DNA of 64,000 bases from BOG-908 sp964242115 (GTDB lineage: Bacteria; Pseudomonadota; Alphaproteobacteria; Acetobacterales; Acetobacteraceae). The notes beneath the pieces were generated by a model. It was not told the DNA's origin and searched no databases. It was given only the letters and a program-made list of their open reading frames with translations. The position numbers and the translations under genes are program-made. The stretch lies in NCBI GenBank assembly GCA_964242115.1, contig CAXSZX010000013.1:62001-126000 (forward strand), written 5' to 3'. Below, one piece after another: positions 35,910-45,089 of the stretch (within the stretch, counting starts at the first letter, position 1; every line of letters begins with the position of its first letter).

Positions 35910-36837
35910 ACCCGATGTTCAACCGACGCCTTACCTCCGCGCCGGCTTCCGCCGTGTCGTCGACTGGCCCTGTCTGCCACGTCTCGAGCCGCCCTGCGAA
36001 CCGCCTGACCCGCCCCGTGCCGAGTAACGCGCCCAGAAACCGCCCGATCCGTGCCGAGCGTCCCGGCAGCTCCGCCAGCAGCACCGGCGCGGAGGTGGCG
36101 ACGGCTTCGGACACCATGGATATGCTGTCCACGGTGACGACGATGGCGTCGGCCAATGCCAGCAGCCCGAAATACGGGTTTTCGCCCTGCATGTCCCATA
36201 CCCAGGCGCCGTGCGGCGTCAGGGTTTGGTGGAGGATGTCGCGCACCGCCGGCGACGTGCGGCGGGAGGCGGTCAGCGCCAGGCCGGGGCCGTCGTGCTG
36301 CATCATGGCGGCGAGCTGGCCGGCGAGCTGCGCGCCCTGCTCGGCCTCAAGCCGGAAGCGGCCGTTGCTACCCCCGACGAGCACGCTGACCAGCGGGCGC
36401 TTCAGGTGGGCCAGGCGCGGGGCCCAGACCTCGCGGGCTGCGGCCAGGCGCGCCGGCGTGGCGCGGTGCAACGCCGTGCGGGTGACGATGACGTTGGGGC
36501 CGGCGATGCCGTCGTGCTGGTTGGCGACGACCAGGTCGAAGTGACGCAGGCTGAGGCGGGGGTTCTGCACCTGCACCACGGTCGAGCCGTGCCGGTGGCA
36601 GGCGGCGCCGACCGCGCCTGCCGTGCCGCCTGCCGTGAACAGGATGCCGGGAGGCGGGGCTGGCAGGCCCACCGCGTGCAATGGCGCCGGCCAGGTGGCT
36701 GCAGGGAGCCAGGACCACGGCCGGCGCGGGTGGAGGTCGAGTATGTCGGGTGAGAGGCCGGCGGCTTCGGCCAGGCCCAGCGCCTGGGCTTGCAGGCCGG
36801 CGTAGGGCTCGCTGAGGATCCGGCTGTCGGGCGGCAT
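35908..36837 (-). CDS. ELM1/GtrOC1 family GT-B-like protein (DUF1022)
   Basis: This protein of about 309 residues matches the bacterial ELM1-like (mitochondrial fission ELM1) family. It has SEPYAGLQAQALGLAEAAG, VVQVQNPRLSLRHFDLVVAN, NVIVTRTALHR, VSVLVGGSNGRFRL, the GLALTASRRT segment and VTVDSISMVSEAVATSAPVL. The bacterial members have a GT-B fold, and a glycosyltransferase role in the envelope is suspected. ATG 36837 gives the family-like start; in-frame codons further upstream are possible. Confidence 0.85.
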   Translation of the reverse strand: MPPDSRILSEPYAGLQAQALGLAEAAGLSPDILDLHPRRPWSWLPAATWPAPLHAVGLPAPPPGILFTAGGTAGAVGAACHRHGSTVVQVQNPRLSLRHFDLVVANQHDGIAGPNVIVTRTALHRATPARLAAAREVWAPRLAHLKRPLVSVLVGGSNGRFRLEAEQGAQLAGQLAAMMQHDGPGLALTASRRTSPAVRDILHQTLTPHGAWVWDMQGENPYFGLLALADAIVVTVDSISMVSEAVATSAPVLLAELPGRSARIGRFLGALLGTGRVRRFAGRLETWQTGPVDDTAEAGAEVRRRLNIG

Positions 36838-38209
36838 GGGCGGGGTTATGGTCCGCGGGAGCGATTGGGGAAAGACGTCGGCGCGCGGAGTCGGGTTATA
36901 CCTGGCCTGCATCATCGGCAGGCGGCCGGCGAAGGAGGCCGGCAATACTGGCGCCAAGCAGGCAACGATTGGCGAGTTCTTGCGCGGTGTTTCCTGGATG
37001 GCGGGCCGGTTGCCATCCGAGCGAAGTATCACCGCCAAGGGCACCAACAACACAAAGGCGCTCCTGGAAACGCGCGACTATTGTGGTGGGCGAGGTTACT
37101 CTGCCTGTCCTGTTCAGCCTTTTGGTGGTGTCTCTTGCTCGGCCAGGGTGAGCCGCTGACCGCCCGCAACCCACAGCTTGCCCAGAGTGGTTCCTGCCAT
37201 GCGGCGAGTTCGCATCACTGCGTATCCCCGACCTCGAGGACTGTTCTGGCAAGATACGGCCTTGCGATGGTGACGAGGTGTGTCTGTTGCCTTCTGGTGT
37301 GTTTCGTGGCGGTCGTTCGCTTGGCTTGGACAGCGGGAACACGTCCGGCAGCTCACGTTCTGCAGCACGTCAGTTGCGAAAGTGGACGGTAGAGTCAGGT
37401 GCGAGAAAAACCGAAATGGTGGTCGTAGAGAGGCAGTTTTAGCGAGGTGTCGCTTGCAGTTCGACCGCGAGTTGTCCTGGCGCTTCGGCAAATTTTCTTC
37501 TCTTGCTGGTCACCTTTGCTTCCCCGAAAACTCTAATGTCCGTTTGAAAGCCGGCTGGTGCGTCAGCAAGCGTAGTCTTTGCGCATCGGAACTGAGTGGC
37601 CTTCATGGCCATGAGTACCGGAGCACGGGACACCACGTCAGATGGCCACCAGGACGAATTTGCAAAACGGAACCCAAACCATCGGTCCTTGGCGGCTTGC
37701 GACAAACCGTACTCACCGCAAAGTCAAGTCGGCACAGATGCGGCACTACCACCACCAAACAGTAGCCACGTAGGCCTATCTCGAAAAGCGAGCGCGACAT
37801 CTCTGTCCCTTCTTGGTGTCCGTGGTGCTCTTGATGGTGATCTTCCGTGTCAGCTACGCGGCGCGGTTTGCCGTTGTCCTCCGAGAGCCCTACGTTTTGC
37901 ACGATAGGCCAGACGCAAGGCAGTTACAGGCCAACAACGTCTTTCCCGCACGCCATGTTGTGTCAAAGCGCTTTGAATGACCTGCCACACCCCATCTTGC
38001 CGCAACCAATTCTGCCGTCAGCCCCGATTTACCTTGACTTTTACCACCTGACTCCCAATTATGCTGCGGCGCGGCAAAAACGCGACCGTTCGCTTCCAGA
38101 GCCTGGCCGGTTTCCGTTCGTCTGACTAATCGCGCCGGCTTGCGGTCCTGCCGACCGCTGTTCCGTTGCCTCACAGGGGCCGCGGCTCAAGAAAGCTTCT
38201 CATCACCCA
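36838..38209. other. Long stretch without a convincing gene
   Basis: About 1.37 kb has visibly lower G+C and many short, codon-biasless frames. No frame shows family motifs, and no tRNA, tmRNA, RNase P or CRISPR pattern is apparent. A minus-strand frame at 37439-37705 is the most protein-like but has no recognisable domain. It may be decayed genes, a promoter-rich spacer or an acquired fragment. No copy of the repeat element is present here, which is unusual for this window. Confidence 0.6.
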
Positions 38210-39328
38210 ATGACCGAATTTTCCGAACTCGGCCTGGCAGCCCCGCTGCTCAAGGCCCTGACCGCTGCTGGCTACACAACCCCCACGCCCATTCAGTCGC
38301 AGGCCATCCCGCACGCGCTCAGCGGCACCGACCTGCTCGGCATTGCCCAGACCGGCACTGGCAAGACGGCCGCCTTCGCGCTGCCCATCATCCAGCGCCT
38401 GATGGCCACACCACGCCCCTACGAGCGCCGTGCCACCCGCTGCCTGGTCCTCGCCCCCACCCGCGAGCTGGCCGCCCAGATCGCCGAGAGCTTCCGCACC
38501 TACGGCCGCCAGACCAGCGTCCGCGTGGCACTCATCTTCGGCGGCGTGCCGAAGGGCCGCCAGATCACCCAGCTCGCCAACGGCGTGGACGTCATCGTCG
38601 CCACCCCAGGCCGCCTGCTGGACCTGTTCGCCGAGCACCACGTCCGCCTCGACCGCACCGAGATCCTGGTGCTTGACGAAGCCGACCACATGCTCGACCT
38701 GGGTTTCGTCATCCCCATCAAGCGCATCGCCCGCGAGATCCCCGCCCAGCGCCAGACACTGTTCTTCTCGGCCACCATGCCGAAGGAGATCCAGGTCCTG
38801 GCCGACGCCATGCTGAAGAACCCGGTGCGCGTCTCCGTCACCCCGGTTGCGACCACCGCCGAGCGCATCGACCAGAGCGTCGTGTTCGTCAACCAATCCG
38901 AAAAGCGCGCGGTGCTCACCCGCATGTTGCGTGCGCCCGACATGGGCCGCACGCTGGTTTTCGCCCGCACCAAGCACGGCGCGGACCGCATCGTGCAGCA
39001 CCTCAACGCTGCCGGCCTCAGCGCCAACGCCATCCACGGCAACAAGAGCCAGGGCCAGCGGGAACGCGCACTTGCAGACTTCAAGAAGGGCTCGGTGCCC
39101 GTGCTGATCGCCACCGACATCGCCGCCCGCGGCATCGACGTGGACGGCGTCACCCACGTGATCAACTTCGACCTGCCGGACGTGCCGGAGGCCTATGTGC
39201 ACCGTATCGGCCGCACCGCGCGCGCGGGTGCGACGGGACGGGCGATCAGCCTGTGTGACGACGCAGAGCGGTCGCAGCTGAAGGGCATCGAGAAGCTTAT
39301 CAGGGCTCGGCTGCCGATTGCCGCGTAA
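38210..39328 (+). CDS. DEAD-box ATP-dependent RNA helicase (RhlE-like)
   Basis: This is a 372-residue RNA helicase with all core motifs: Q motif TPTPIQSQAIP, motif I AQTGTGKTAAF, Ia PTRELA, Ib TPGRLLD, II VLDEADHML, III FSATMP, V ATDIAARGIDVDGV and VI HRIGRTARAG. There is almost no C-terminal extension, so partner or RNA specificity cannot be read. Related enzymes act in ribosome assembly and RNA decay. The stop TAA runs straight into a repeat element. Confidence 0.93.
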   Translation: MTEFSELGLAAPLLKALTAAGYTTPTPIQSQAIPHALSGTDLLGIAQTGTGKTAAFALPIIQRLMATPRPYERRATRCLVLAPTRELAAQIAESFRTYGRQTSVRVALIFGGVPKGRQITQLANGVDVIVATPGRLLDLFAEHHVRLDRTEILVLDEADHMLDLGFVIPIKRIAREIPAQRQTLFFSATMPKEIQVLADAMLKNPVRVSVTPVATTAERIDQSVVFVNQSEKRAVLTRMLRAPDMGRTLVFARTKHGADRIVQHLNAAGLSANAIHGNKSQGQRERALADFKKGSVPVLIATDIAARGIDVDGVTHVINFDLPDVPEAYVHRIGRTARAGATGRAISLCDDAERSQLKGIEKLIRARLPIAA

Positions 39329-39464
39329 GCAAGCAAGCAGTTCTTTTTCGGAAAAAACCAAAAAACTTTTGCTCCCTGTCGGGTCTTTCTCGCGGACGGC
39401 GCGACAGCGGATCAAAAGTTTTTTTGCTTCTTTTTTTTCAAAAAAAGAAGGCCTTGCTTGCTTG
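39328..39464. repeat. Intergenic inverted-repeat element, copy 15
   Basis: Full copy at a convergent junction. Left GCAAGCAAGC and right GCTTGCTTGC are copy-specific matching ends. The right arm encodes the C-terminus of the neighbouring minus-strand glycosyltransferase. Confidence 0.88.
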
Positions 39465-40443
39465 CCCTGACTGCACCAACCCCCACCGACAGGCCGGTAT
39501 CCACCCACCCCCCGCGCCGCCGCAGCAACCACGGCCGCCCACCACGCACCGCCGCCCGCACCACCCGCCACGCTGCCTCGTCTGCCAGGCGCCTAACCTC
39601 CGCCGAGTCGTGCGCCTCGGCCACGCGCGCAATCACCGCCAGCACCCGATCCAAAGTCGCCGCGTCCGGCACCGGCGCCCGATGGCTCAGATGCCTCACC
39701 GCCACCACCGCCGCGTCTTGCGCCGCCTCCCCGAACCAGGGCGCGTAAGCTTCCGCCAACACCGTTGTCGCACACGACAGCATTTGCTCGGCCAACCGGT
39801 GTGTCGCACTGCCGGCGTGCGCCCGATACAGCGTCAGCACCTCGTCCAGCCGCGCGCCATCGCTGATTCGCAACAGCCGAAGGTACAGGTCGAAATCATC
39901 GGCCGGTTCTGCTGCCTCCCGCAGCACCGGCCCGTCTGCGGCCAAAGTCATCAGCGCGTCCCGCCGAAACATCACTGACGACCAGGTCAGCGCGTTGCCT
40001 AGGTGCAGCAGCATGCGCAACCCGGCACTCCCCACCCGCACCGGCTGTCCGGCATCGCTGATGACGCCATCCGCCAAAATACGAACCGCGGTGCCGACGA
40101 ACGCCACCGCCGCATGCCGGTCCAGGAAATCCGCCTGCGCCTGCAGCCGTCCCGGCAAGCTGATGTCGTCATGATCCAGCACCGCCACGTAGGTGCCGCG
40201 GCAAAGCGCCAACCCTGCGTTGCGGCCGCCTGCGATGCCGCGTGGTGCCTCGTGCCGCAGCACCCGCAGCCGAGGATCGCGTACCGCCGCCAGCATCGCC
40301 GGCGTCGCGTCCGTCGAGCCGTCGTCGACCACCACCAGCTCGAAATCGGTCATCGTTTGCGCGAACACGCTGGCCAGGCTCTCGCCGATCCACGCGGCGC
40401 CGTTGCGCGTCGTCATCAGCACGCTGACGCGCGGTGCGCTCAC
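39412..40443 (-). CDS. Glycosyltransferase family 2 with repeat-encoded tail
   Basis: This 343-residue GT2 enzyme has RVSVLMTTRNGAAWIGESL at the N-terminus, VVVDDGSTDATPAM, ARGIAGGRNAGLAL-type GGRNAG, and the DxD VAVLDHDDISLPGRL. The acceptor region includes AEPADDFDLYLRLLR. The GTG start overlaps the stop of the flavoprotein gene (GTGA). The last ~17 residues (SKQGLLFLKKKKQKNF) are the translated arm of a repeat element; the natural end was probably shorter. Confidence 0.88.
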   Translation of the reverse strand: MSAPRVSVLMTTRNGAAWIGESLASVFAQTMTDFELVVVDDGSTDATPAMLAAVRDPRLRVLRHEAPRGIAGGRNAGLALCRGTYVAVLDHDDISLPGRLQAQADFLDRHAAVAFVGTAVRILADGVISDAGQPVRVGSAGLRMLLHLGNALTWSSVMFRRDALMTLAADGPVLREAAEPADDFDLYLRLLRISDGARLDEVLTLYRAHAGSATHRLAEQMLSCATTVLAEAYAPWFGEAAQDAAVVAVRHLSHRAPVPDAATLDRVLAVIARVAEAHDSAEVRRLADEAAWRVVRAAVRGGRPWLLRRRGGWVDTGLSVGVGAVRASKQGLLFLKKKKQKNF

Positions 40444-41612
40444 GCCGCCTCGCCGGCGCACACGCCGCTGGCCCACGCCCACTGGAAATTGTAGCCGCCC
40501 AGCCAGCCGGTCACGTCCACCGCCTCGCCCACCGCGAACAACCCGGGCACACGCCGCGCTTCCATCGTGCGTTGCGACAGCGCCGCCGTGTCGATGCCAC
40601 CGAGCGTCACCTCCGCTTTGGCGTACCCCTCGGTGCCGGACGGGTTCAGCCGCCAGCAGCGCACCACCGCCTCCAGCGCAGCCAGCGCCCGGTCGGGGAT
40701 GTCGCCCATCGTCCCGTCCGCGTGCTCCGCCGGCAGGAACGCGTCGGCCAACCGCTGCGGCAGCATCTCGCCCAGCGCCCCGCGCAACCCGCTCTTCGGC
40801 CGCGCCCGCTTGCGCGCCTGAAGCACGCCCTCCTGCGTCCCGGGTGCCAGGTCGATCTCCACCGTCTCACCCTCCCGCCAGGCCGAGCTCACCTGCAGGA
40901 TCGCCGGTCCGGACAGGCCGCGATGGGTCACCACCATGCCCTCCTCGAAGCTCGCCTTGCCGCAGCGCGCCACCACCCGCGTGGACACGCCGGCCAGGGT
41001 TTGCGTCCGCGCCAGCACCTCGTCCGCCAAGGTGAACCCGACCAGGCCGGGGCGCGGCGCGACCACCGACAGCCCGAATCGCTCCGCCAGCCGATATGCC
41101 AGCCCGCTCGCCCCAATCTTCGGAATCGACAGCCCCCCTGTCGCCAGGACCAGCGACTGCGCCTCGATCGGCCCGCACTCCGTCTCTACCCGGAAAGCCT
41201 CTCCGCGCGAGACTTCGCCCACGCGCTGCTGCAGCCGCACCTCGGCGCCCGCCGACGCGCACTCGGCCAGCAGCATGTCCACGATCGCCCGCGCCGAGCC
41301 GTCGCAGAACAGCTGCCCTAGCGTCTTCTCGTGCCAGGCGATGCCGTGCCGCTCCACCATTTCCAGAAAATCCGCCGCCGTGTAGCGCGCCAGCGCCGAG
41401 CGGCAGAAATGCGGGTTGGCCGAGAAGAACCGTTCCGGCACGCAGTGTAAATTGGTGAAGTTGCAGCGCCCGCCGCCGGAAATCAGGATCTTCTCGCCGG
41501 CGCGCTTCGCGTGGTCCAGCACCAGCACGCGCCTGCCGCGATGCCCTGCGGTGAGCGCGCACATCAGGCCGGCGGCGCCTGCGCCTAGGATGAGGACGTC
41601 TATTTTTTCCAA
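40440..41612 (-). CDS. HI0933/BaiN-family FAD-dependent oxidoreductase
   Basis: This 390-residue flavoprotein has the dinucleotide loop VLILGAGAAGLMCALTAG, the family signature KILISGGGRCNFTN, the later LATGGLSIPKIGASG and the C-terminal GLFAVGEAVDVTGWLGGYN. It is the type of aminoacetone oxidase-like/BaiN proteins whose physiological substrate is not settled. The start is a TTG (LEKIDVLILG), as no ATG or GTG fits; upstream in-frame codons lead into a repeat element. Confidence 0.9.
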   Translation of the reverse strand: MEKIDVLILGAGAAGLMCALTAGHRGRRVLVLDHAKRAGEKILISGGGRCNFTNLHCVPERFFSANPHFCRSALARYTAADFLEMVERHGIAWHEKTLGQLFCDGSARAIVDMLLAECASAGAEVRLQQRVGEVSRGEAFRVETECGPIEAQSLVLATGGLSIPKIGASGLAYRLAERFGLSVVAPRPGLVGFTLADEVLARTQTLAGVSTRVVARCGKASFEEGMVVTHRGLSGPAILQVSSAWREGETVEIDLAPGTQEGVLQARKRARPKSGLRGALGEMLPQRLADAFLPAEHADGTMGDIPDRALAALEAVVRCWRLNPSGTEGYAKAEVTLGGIDTAALSQRTMEARRVPGLFAVGEAVDVTGWLGGYNFQWAWASGVCAGEAA

Positions 41613-41662
41613 AGCACTCGCCTGAAGAAGAAAGGAATGTCGACGGCCTTCGACGTCAGTAA

Positions 41663-41801
41663 GAAAAGCAAGACCTTCTTTTTTGAAAAAAAGAAGCAAA
41701 AAACTTTTGGTCCTGCTGTCGCGGAGGTTTCTGCAGCGTGCACTAAGGAACAAAAACTTTTTTTTGGTTCTTTTTTTCAAAAAAGAACTGCTTGCTTGCT
41801 T
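41663..41801. repeat. Intergenic inverted-repeat element, copy 16
   Basis: Full copy between divergent flavoprotein and DUF6635 genes, with a CCTTC-type left arm, core GCTGTCGCGGAGG and an expanded-T GGTTC right arm. Confidence 0.88.
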
Positions 41802-41835
41802 AAAACCACCCGACCCGCGCCCGCTTTCCACCAGC

Positions 41836-42816
41836 ATGGACACCGCCCCTTCGCTCGACCGCGCTCTCGCCCAGTCAGCCGTGGACGCCGGCGCCCACGC
41901 CTACTTCGCCGCCCGCCGCGCCCGCGTGGACCCGTTCGTCACCGACCACTTCTCACTGCGTGGCACGCTGAAGCTGCACCGCGCCGCGCTCGGCTGGGAC
42001 ATACTCAAGGCGCCCGCCAACCTCTCTCTCGCCGTCCCGCAGGTCGCCATGCACCTGGGCGCCAAGGCGGCAGACCGTCTCGGCGCACCCCGCACCGCGC
42101 AAGCCATGCGCCGGCCTATCATCCTGAAAACCGCCGTAGCCCGCCAGATCGAGTGGCTGATCCACACCGAACTGCTCGTGCTGCCCTACAGCCAGCCTGG
42201 CCGCGACAGTAGCCGCGACGCGCTGTCCGAAGCCATTCTCGTCCAGCCCGCCCTGCAGGACGCCATGCAGGCGGCGCTGGCCGAGATCGGCCCGCACAGC
42301 CAGGACCCCGCTTTCCGCCAACGCCTCGGCCAAGCGATGGAGACCTACGGCCTGACCCGCAGCGCCGCCGCCGAGATCACCACCGGCCTGATGAATCTCA
42401 GCGCCGGCGCCATCGCGCTGAACAAGATCACGCCCGGCGCGGCCAGTTTCGGCCCGGCGCTGGCCGGCATCATGGCGCACCAAACCGCCATCAGCGCCTT
42501 TCCACTGGGCACCTGGCTCGGCAGCGCCTGGTACGGGCTGTTCCCCACCGTGCCCTCGGCCGCGTTGCTGGCCACCACCACCGGCGGCGTCATGCTCGCG
42601 GCGACTACGTTCGCCGCCTTTGCCGGCGTGGTGTCCGACCCGGTACAGCGCGCGCTAGGCCTGCACCGCAAGCGCCTGCTGCGAATGATTGACGTGCTGG
42701 AAAAGCAGTTTTTCGACCCGGCCGCGGCGGGCTTCGCCGTGCATGACCATTACGTCGCGCGGTTGCTTGACGTTTTCGACTACCTAGGAGCAGCGGTCAG
42801 GCTGATACGGGTATAA
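41836..42816 (+). CDS. DUF6635-like membrane-associated protein
   Basis: This 326-residue protein begins with the pattern AVDAGAHAYFAARRARVDPFVT, then HFSLRGTLKLHRAALGWD and ILKAPANL, which I associate with DUF6635. Two or three hydrophobic stretches in the second half (GAIALNKI..., ALLATTTGGVMLAATTFAAF) suggest membrane association. The function is unknown. Its TAA is followed at once by a repeat element. Confidence 0.8.
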   Translation: MDTAPSLDRALAQSAVDAGAHAYFAARRARVDPFVTDHFSLRGTLKLHRAALGWDILKAPANLSLAVPQVAMHLGAKAADRLGAPRTAQAMRRPIILKTAVARQIEWLIHTELLVLPYSQPGRDSSRDALSEAILVQPALQDAMQAALAEIGPHSQDPAFRQRLGQAMETYGLTRSAAAEITTGLMNLSAGAIALNKITPGAASFGPALAGIMAHQTAISAFPLGTWLGSAWYGLFPTVPSAALLATTTGGVMLAATTFAAFAGVVSDPVQRALGLHRKRLLRMIDVLEKQFFDPAAAGFAVHDHYVARLLDVFDYLGAAVRLIRV

Positions 42817-42952
42817 GCAAGAAAGCAGTTCTTTTCCAAAAAAACCACGCCATATTATACCCAATGCAGGCGCTGCAAAAAAGCAGCCGCGACAGCCAGG
42901 CCAAAAGTTTTTTGGTTCTTTTTTTCAAAAAAGAACCGCTTGCTTTCTTGCT
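42817..42952. repeat. Intergenic inverted-repeat element, copy 17
   Basis: Copy between convergent genes. The left arm is degraded (AGTTCTTTTCCAAAAAAACC), the right arm is perfect GGTTC type. Terminal GCAAGAAAGC on the left is matched by GCTTTCTTGC on the right. Both genes' stop codons abut the ends. Confidence 0.85.
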
Positions 42953-43531
42953 CTAAGCCGCCTCGTCCGTCTCGATCTGCGGCAGCGGCGGCGGCGTCTT
43001 GCCCTCGCGCGCCAGCCTGTCGTTCGCCGCGGCCACCATCGCGTTCAGATCTGTCTGCGTGCACAGCCCCAGGATCACCGGATCGCGCGGCTTGATGTTG
43101 GCGCTGTTCCAATGCTGCCTGTCGCGCACCTTCTGGATGGTGTCCTTGGTGGTGCCTAGCAGCTTGATCACCTGCGCTTCCGACAACTGCGGGTAATGCC
43201 GCAGCACGAACGCAATTCCGTCCGGCCGATCGTTGCGCTTGGCTACCGGCGTGTAGCGTGCGCCCTTCTGCTTCTTCGGCACGTGCGTGGTGATCGGCAT
43301 CATCTTCAGCCGCGCGTCGGCGTTCTTCTCGCAGCGCACGATCTCGTCGGCGGTCACCTGGCTGTTGGCCACCGGGTCGTAGCCGTTGATGCCCTGGGCC
43401 ACCTCGCCGTCGGCGATCGCCTGAATTTCCAACGGGTGCATGCCGCAGAAATCGGCGATCTGGTCGAAGGTGAGCGCGGTCTTGTCGATCAGCCAGACGG
43501 CCGTGGCTTTCGGCATCAAAGGGAGCGTCAT
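42953..43531 (-). CDS. trcR: Cell-cycle transcriptional regulator TrcR (DUF1013)
   Basis: This 192-residue protein is a clear DUF1013 member: PLMPKATAVWLIDKTALTF, QIADFCGMHPLEIQAIADGE, INGYDPVANSQVT and KLLGTTKDTIQKVRDR. It is an alphaproteobacterial helix-turn-helix protein annotated as the cell-cycle regulator TrcR. It is single-copy and highly conserved, so it is a useful lineage marker. The start at ATG 43531 fits the family. Confidence 0.9.
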   Translation of the reverse strand: MTLPLMPKATAVWLIDKTALTFDQIADFCGMHPLEIQAIADGEVAQGINGYDPVANSQVTADEIVRCEKNADARLKMMPITTHVPKKQKGARYTPVAKRNDRPDGIAFVLRHYPQLSEAQVIKLLGTTKDTIQKVRDRQHWNSANIKPRDPVILGLCTQTDLNAMVAAANDRLAREGKTPPPLPQIETDEAA

Positions 43532-43787
43532 CGTGTCATCCTCGGGCGCGGGACGCCGCCTGACGAGACCATCACCATCGCGTGCAACACGGTCTGTGGG
43601 AGGCCCCGCTGCAGGGTGCGCCGATCAGCAGCAATCCCCAGGATATGGGCTGCGTGTCAGGCACCGGTCAAGATGGTTACGCGCAGTGTGGGAGATAAGT
43701 TTTCGCAGGGCTGCCCCGCCTACGTTGCGCCGGAGAACCCATTGGCGCCGCGTTTGCCGCGCCGCCGCCAGCGCCTATATCGGGTCA

Positions 43788-43870
43788 TGCGGTCGAGAAG
43801 ACTCGAACTTCCACGAGGTTGCCCCCACAAGCACCTCAAGCTTGCGCGTCTACCATTCCGCCACGACCGC
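43788..43870 (-). tRNA. tRNA-Leu (GAG)
   Basis: The minus strand folds as a type II tRNA. The acceptor is GCGGTCG/CGACCGC with discriminator A, the D arm contains GGCGGAATGGTAGACGC, and the anticodon stem CAAGC/GCTTG has loop TTGAGGT (anticodon GAG). A long variable arm GGGGGCAACCTC and a T arm with TTCGAGT follow. CCA is not encoded. Confidence 0.95.
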
Positions 43871-43891
43871 ACGGTGGGCGGCCTATAACGG

Positions 43892-44590
43892 ATGCCGCCG
43901 ACGGTTTCAACTCTCACCCTACCGCCCGCGCCCCACATGCTGGAGTGGCTGGTCTCCCCAGGCCTGACCGCCTACCCCGACGCAATGGCCAACATGCGCG
44001 CCCGCATCGCCGCCATCCGCGCCGGCGCCGCGCCGGAGCGCGTCTGGCTCCTGCAACACCCGCCGCTCTACACGGCCGGCACCTCCTCCCAGCCGGCTGA
44101 CCTGGCCGACCCGGACCGCTTCCCTACGTTCGAGGCCGGCCGCGGCGGCCAGTGGACCTATCACGGCCCCGGCCAGCTGGTCGGCTACGTCATGCTGGAC
44201 CTCACAAGCCGGCACGGCAGCGTGCCCGCACGCGACGTGCACGCCTACGTCACCGCGCTGGAGGCCTGGCTGATCGACACCCTGGCCGGCTTCAGCATCC
44301 ACGGCGAGCGCCGCCCCGGCCGTGTGGGCGTCTGGGTGCGCGACGCCGCCACCGGCACCGAGGCCAAGATCGCCGCCATCGGCGTGCGGGTGACGCGCTG
44401 GGTCACTTGGCACGGCGTCTCGCTGAACGTCTGCCCAGAGCTGGACCACTTCACCGGCATCGTCCCCTGCGGCATCCGCGAGCACGGCGTCACCAGCCTG
44501 CAAGCACTCGGCGCGACGGCAAGCATGGACGAGGTTGCTCGCGCCCTGCGGGCAAATTGGGACAGAGTGTTCACCGACTCTTCAATCTGA
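43892..44590 (+). CDS. lipB: Lipoyl(octanoyl) transferase LipB
   Basis: This enzyme moves octanoyl groups from acyl carrier protein to lipoyl domains, the first step of lipoate assembly. The 232-residue protein carries RGGQWTYHGPGQLVGYVMLD, the catalytic Lys in KIAAIGVRV and the acyl-enzyme Cys in FTGIVPCGIREHGVTSL. The ATG lies 21 bases beyond the divergent tRNA-Leu gene. ATG 43937 is an alternative start. Confidence 0.93.
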   Translation: MPPTVSTLTLPPAPHMLEWLVSPGLTAYPDAMANMRARIAAIRAGAAPERVWLLQHPPLYTAGTSSQPADLADPDRFPTFEAGRGGQWTYHGPGQLVGYVMLDLTSRHGSVPARDVHAYVTALEAWLIDTLAGFSIHGERRPGRVGVWVRDAATGTEAKIAAIGVRVTRWVTWHGVSLNVCPELDHFTGIVPCGIREHGVTSLQALGATASMDEVARALRANWDRVFTDSSI

Positions 44591-44647
44591 TCAAGCGCTT
44601 GTTGAGAACCATCCACCGGCGAAGCCTTACGCAGGATCGTTGCCGGA

Positions 44648-44742
44648 AGCAAAGGCAAGCGGTTCTTTTTTGAAAAAAAGAACCAAAAAACTTTTGGTCC
44701 TCGGGACCTACGTCTGTTGAAGGATCCGCGACAGCGCCGAGC
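44648..44742. repeat. Left part of interrupted inverted-repeat element, copy 18a
   Basis: The GGTTC-type left arm plus spacer with GGATCCGCGACAGCGCC are present, but the expected right arm is displaced about 350 bases downstream. Confidence 0.78.
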
Positions 44743-45089
44743 CGGGTGCTGCGCTTGTCGCGAGAGCCTCGTGTTAAACCGTTTGAACAACGACTTCATG
44801 GAGCAAACGCAGAAGCTTTTTGTCTTTCGACGAAGCGAAGTGGAGCCGAAGATTCAACCTTTGCGTCCTCGACCAAAGCAGAACGGAAAGCTCAACGAAA
44901 GAAAAGAATTGCTGAACAGCAGCGTCGGTACGCCGTCCCGAGACTCTGCAGCGCAATCGAACAGCGATCGAGTTGCTCTAGGTGTTCAGTGGAAGATGCT
45001 TGCGCAGCATATCACCGGTGACACCGTCAGATCACGGTTTCCGCGGGTTGCAAACGCTGAAACGACACGCCACCCAAAACGCACCCAAA
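44743..45089. other. DNA separating the two halves of a repeat element
   Basis: About 350 bases of lower G+C contain only short, unconvincing frames. It lies exactly where the spacer of a repeat copy should join its right arm, so it looks like an insertion into copy 18. No terminal repeats or transposase fragments are visible. Confidence 0.5.

Noticed and set aside
37439..37705. Minus-strand 88-codon protein in the long gap
   Set aside because: It has some protein-like composition but no start signal, no family motif and no supporting neighbours.
44746..45021. 91-codon basic protein between the split halves of copy 18
   Set aside because: It has low codon bias, no ribosome site and no motif; it probably results from the inserted DNA.
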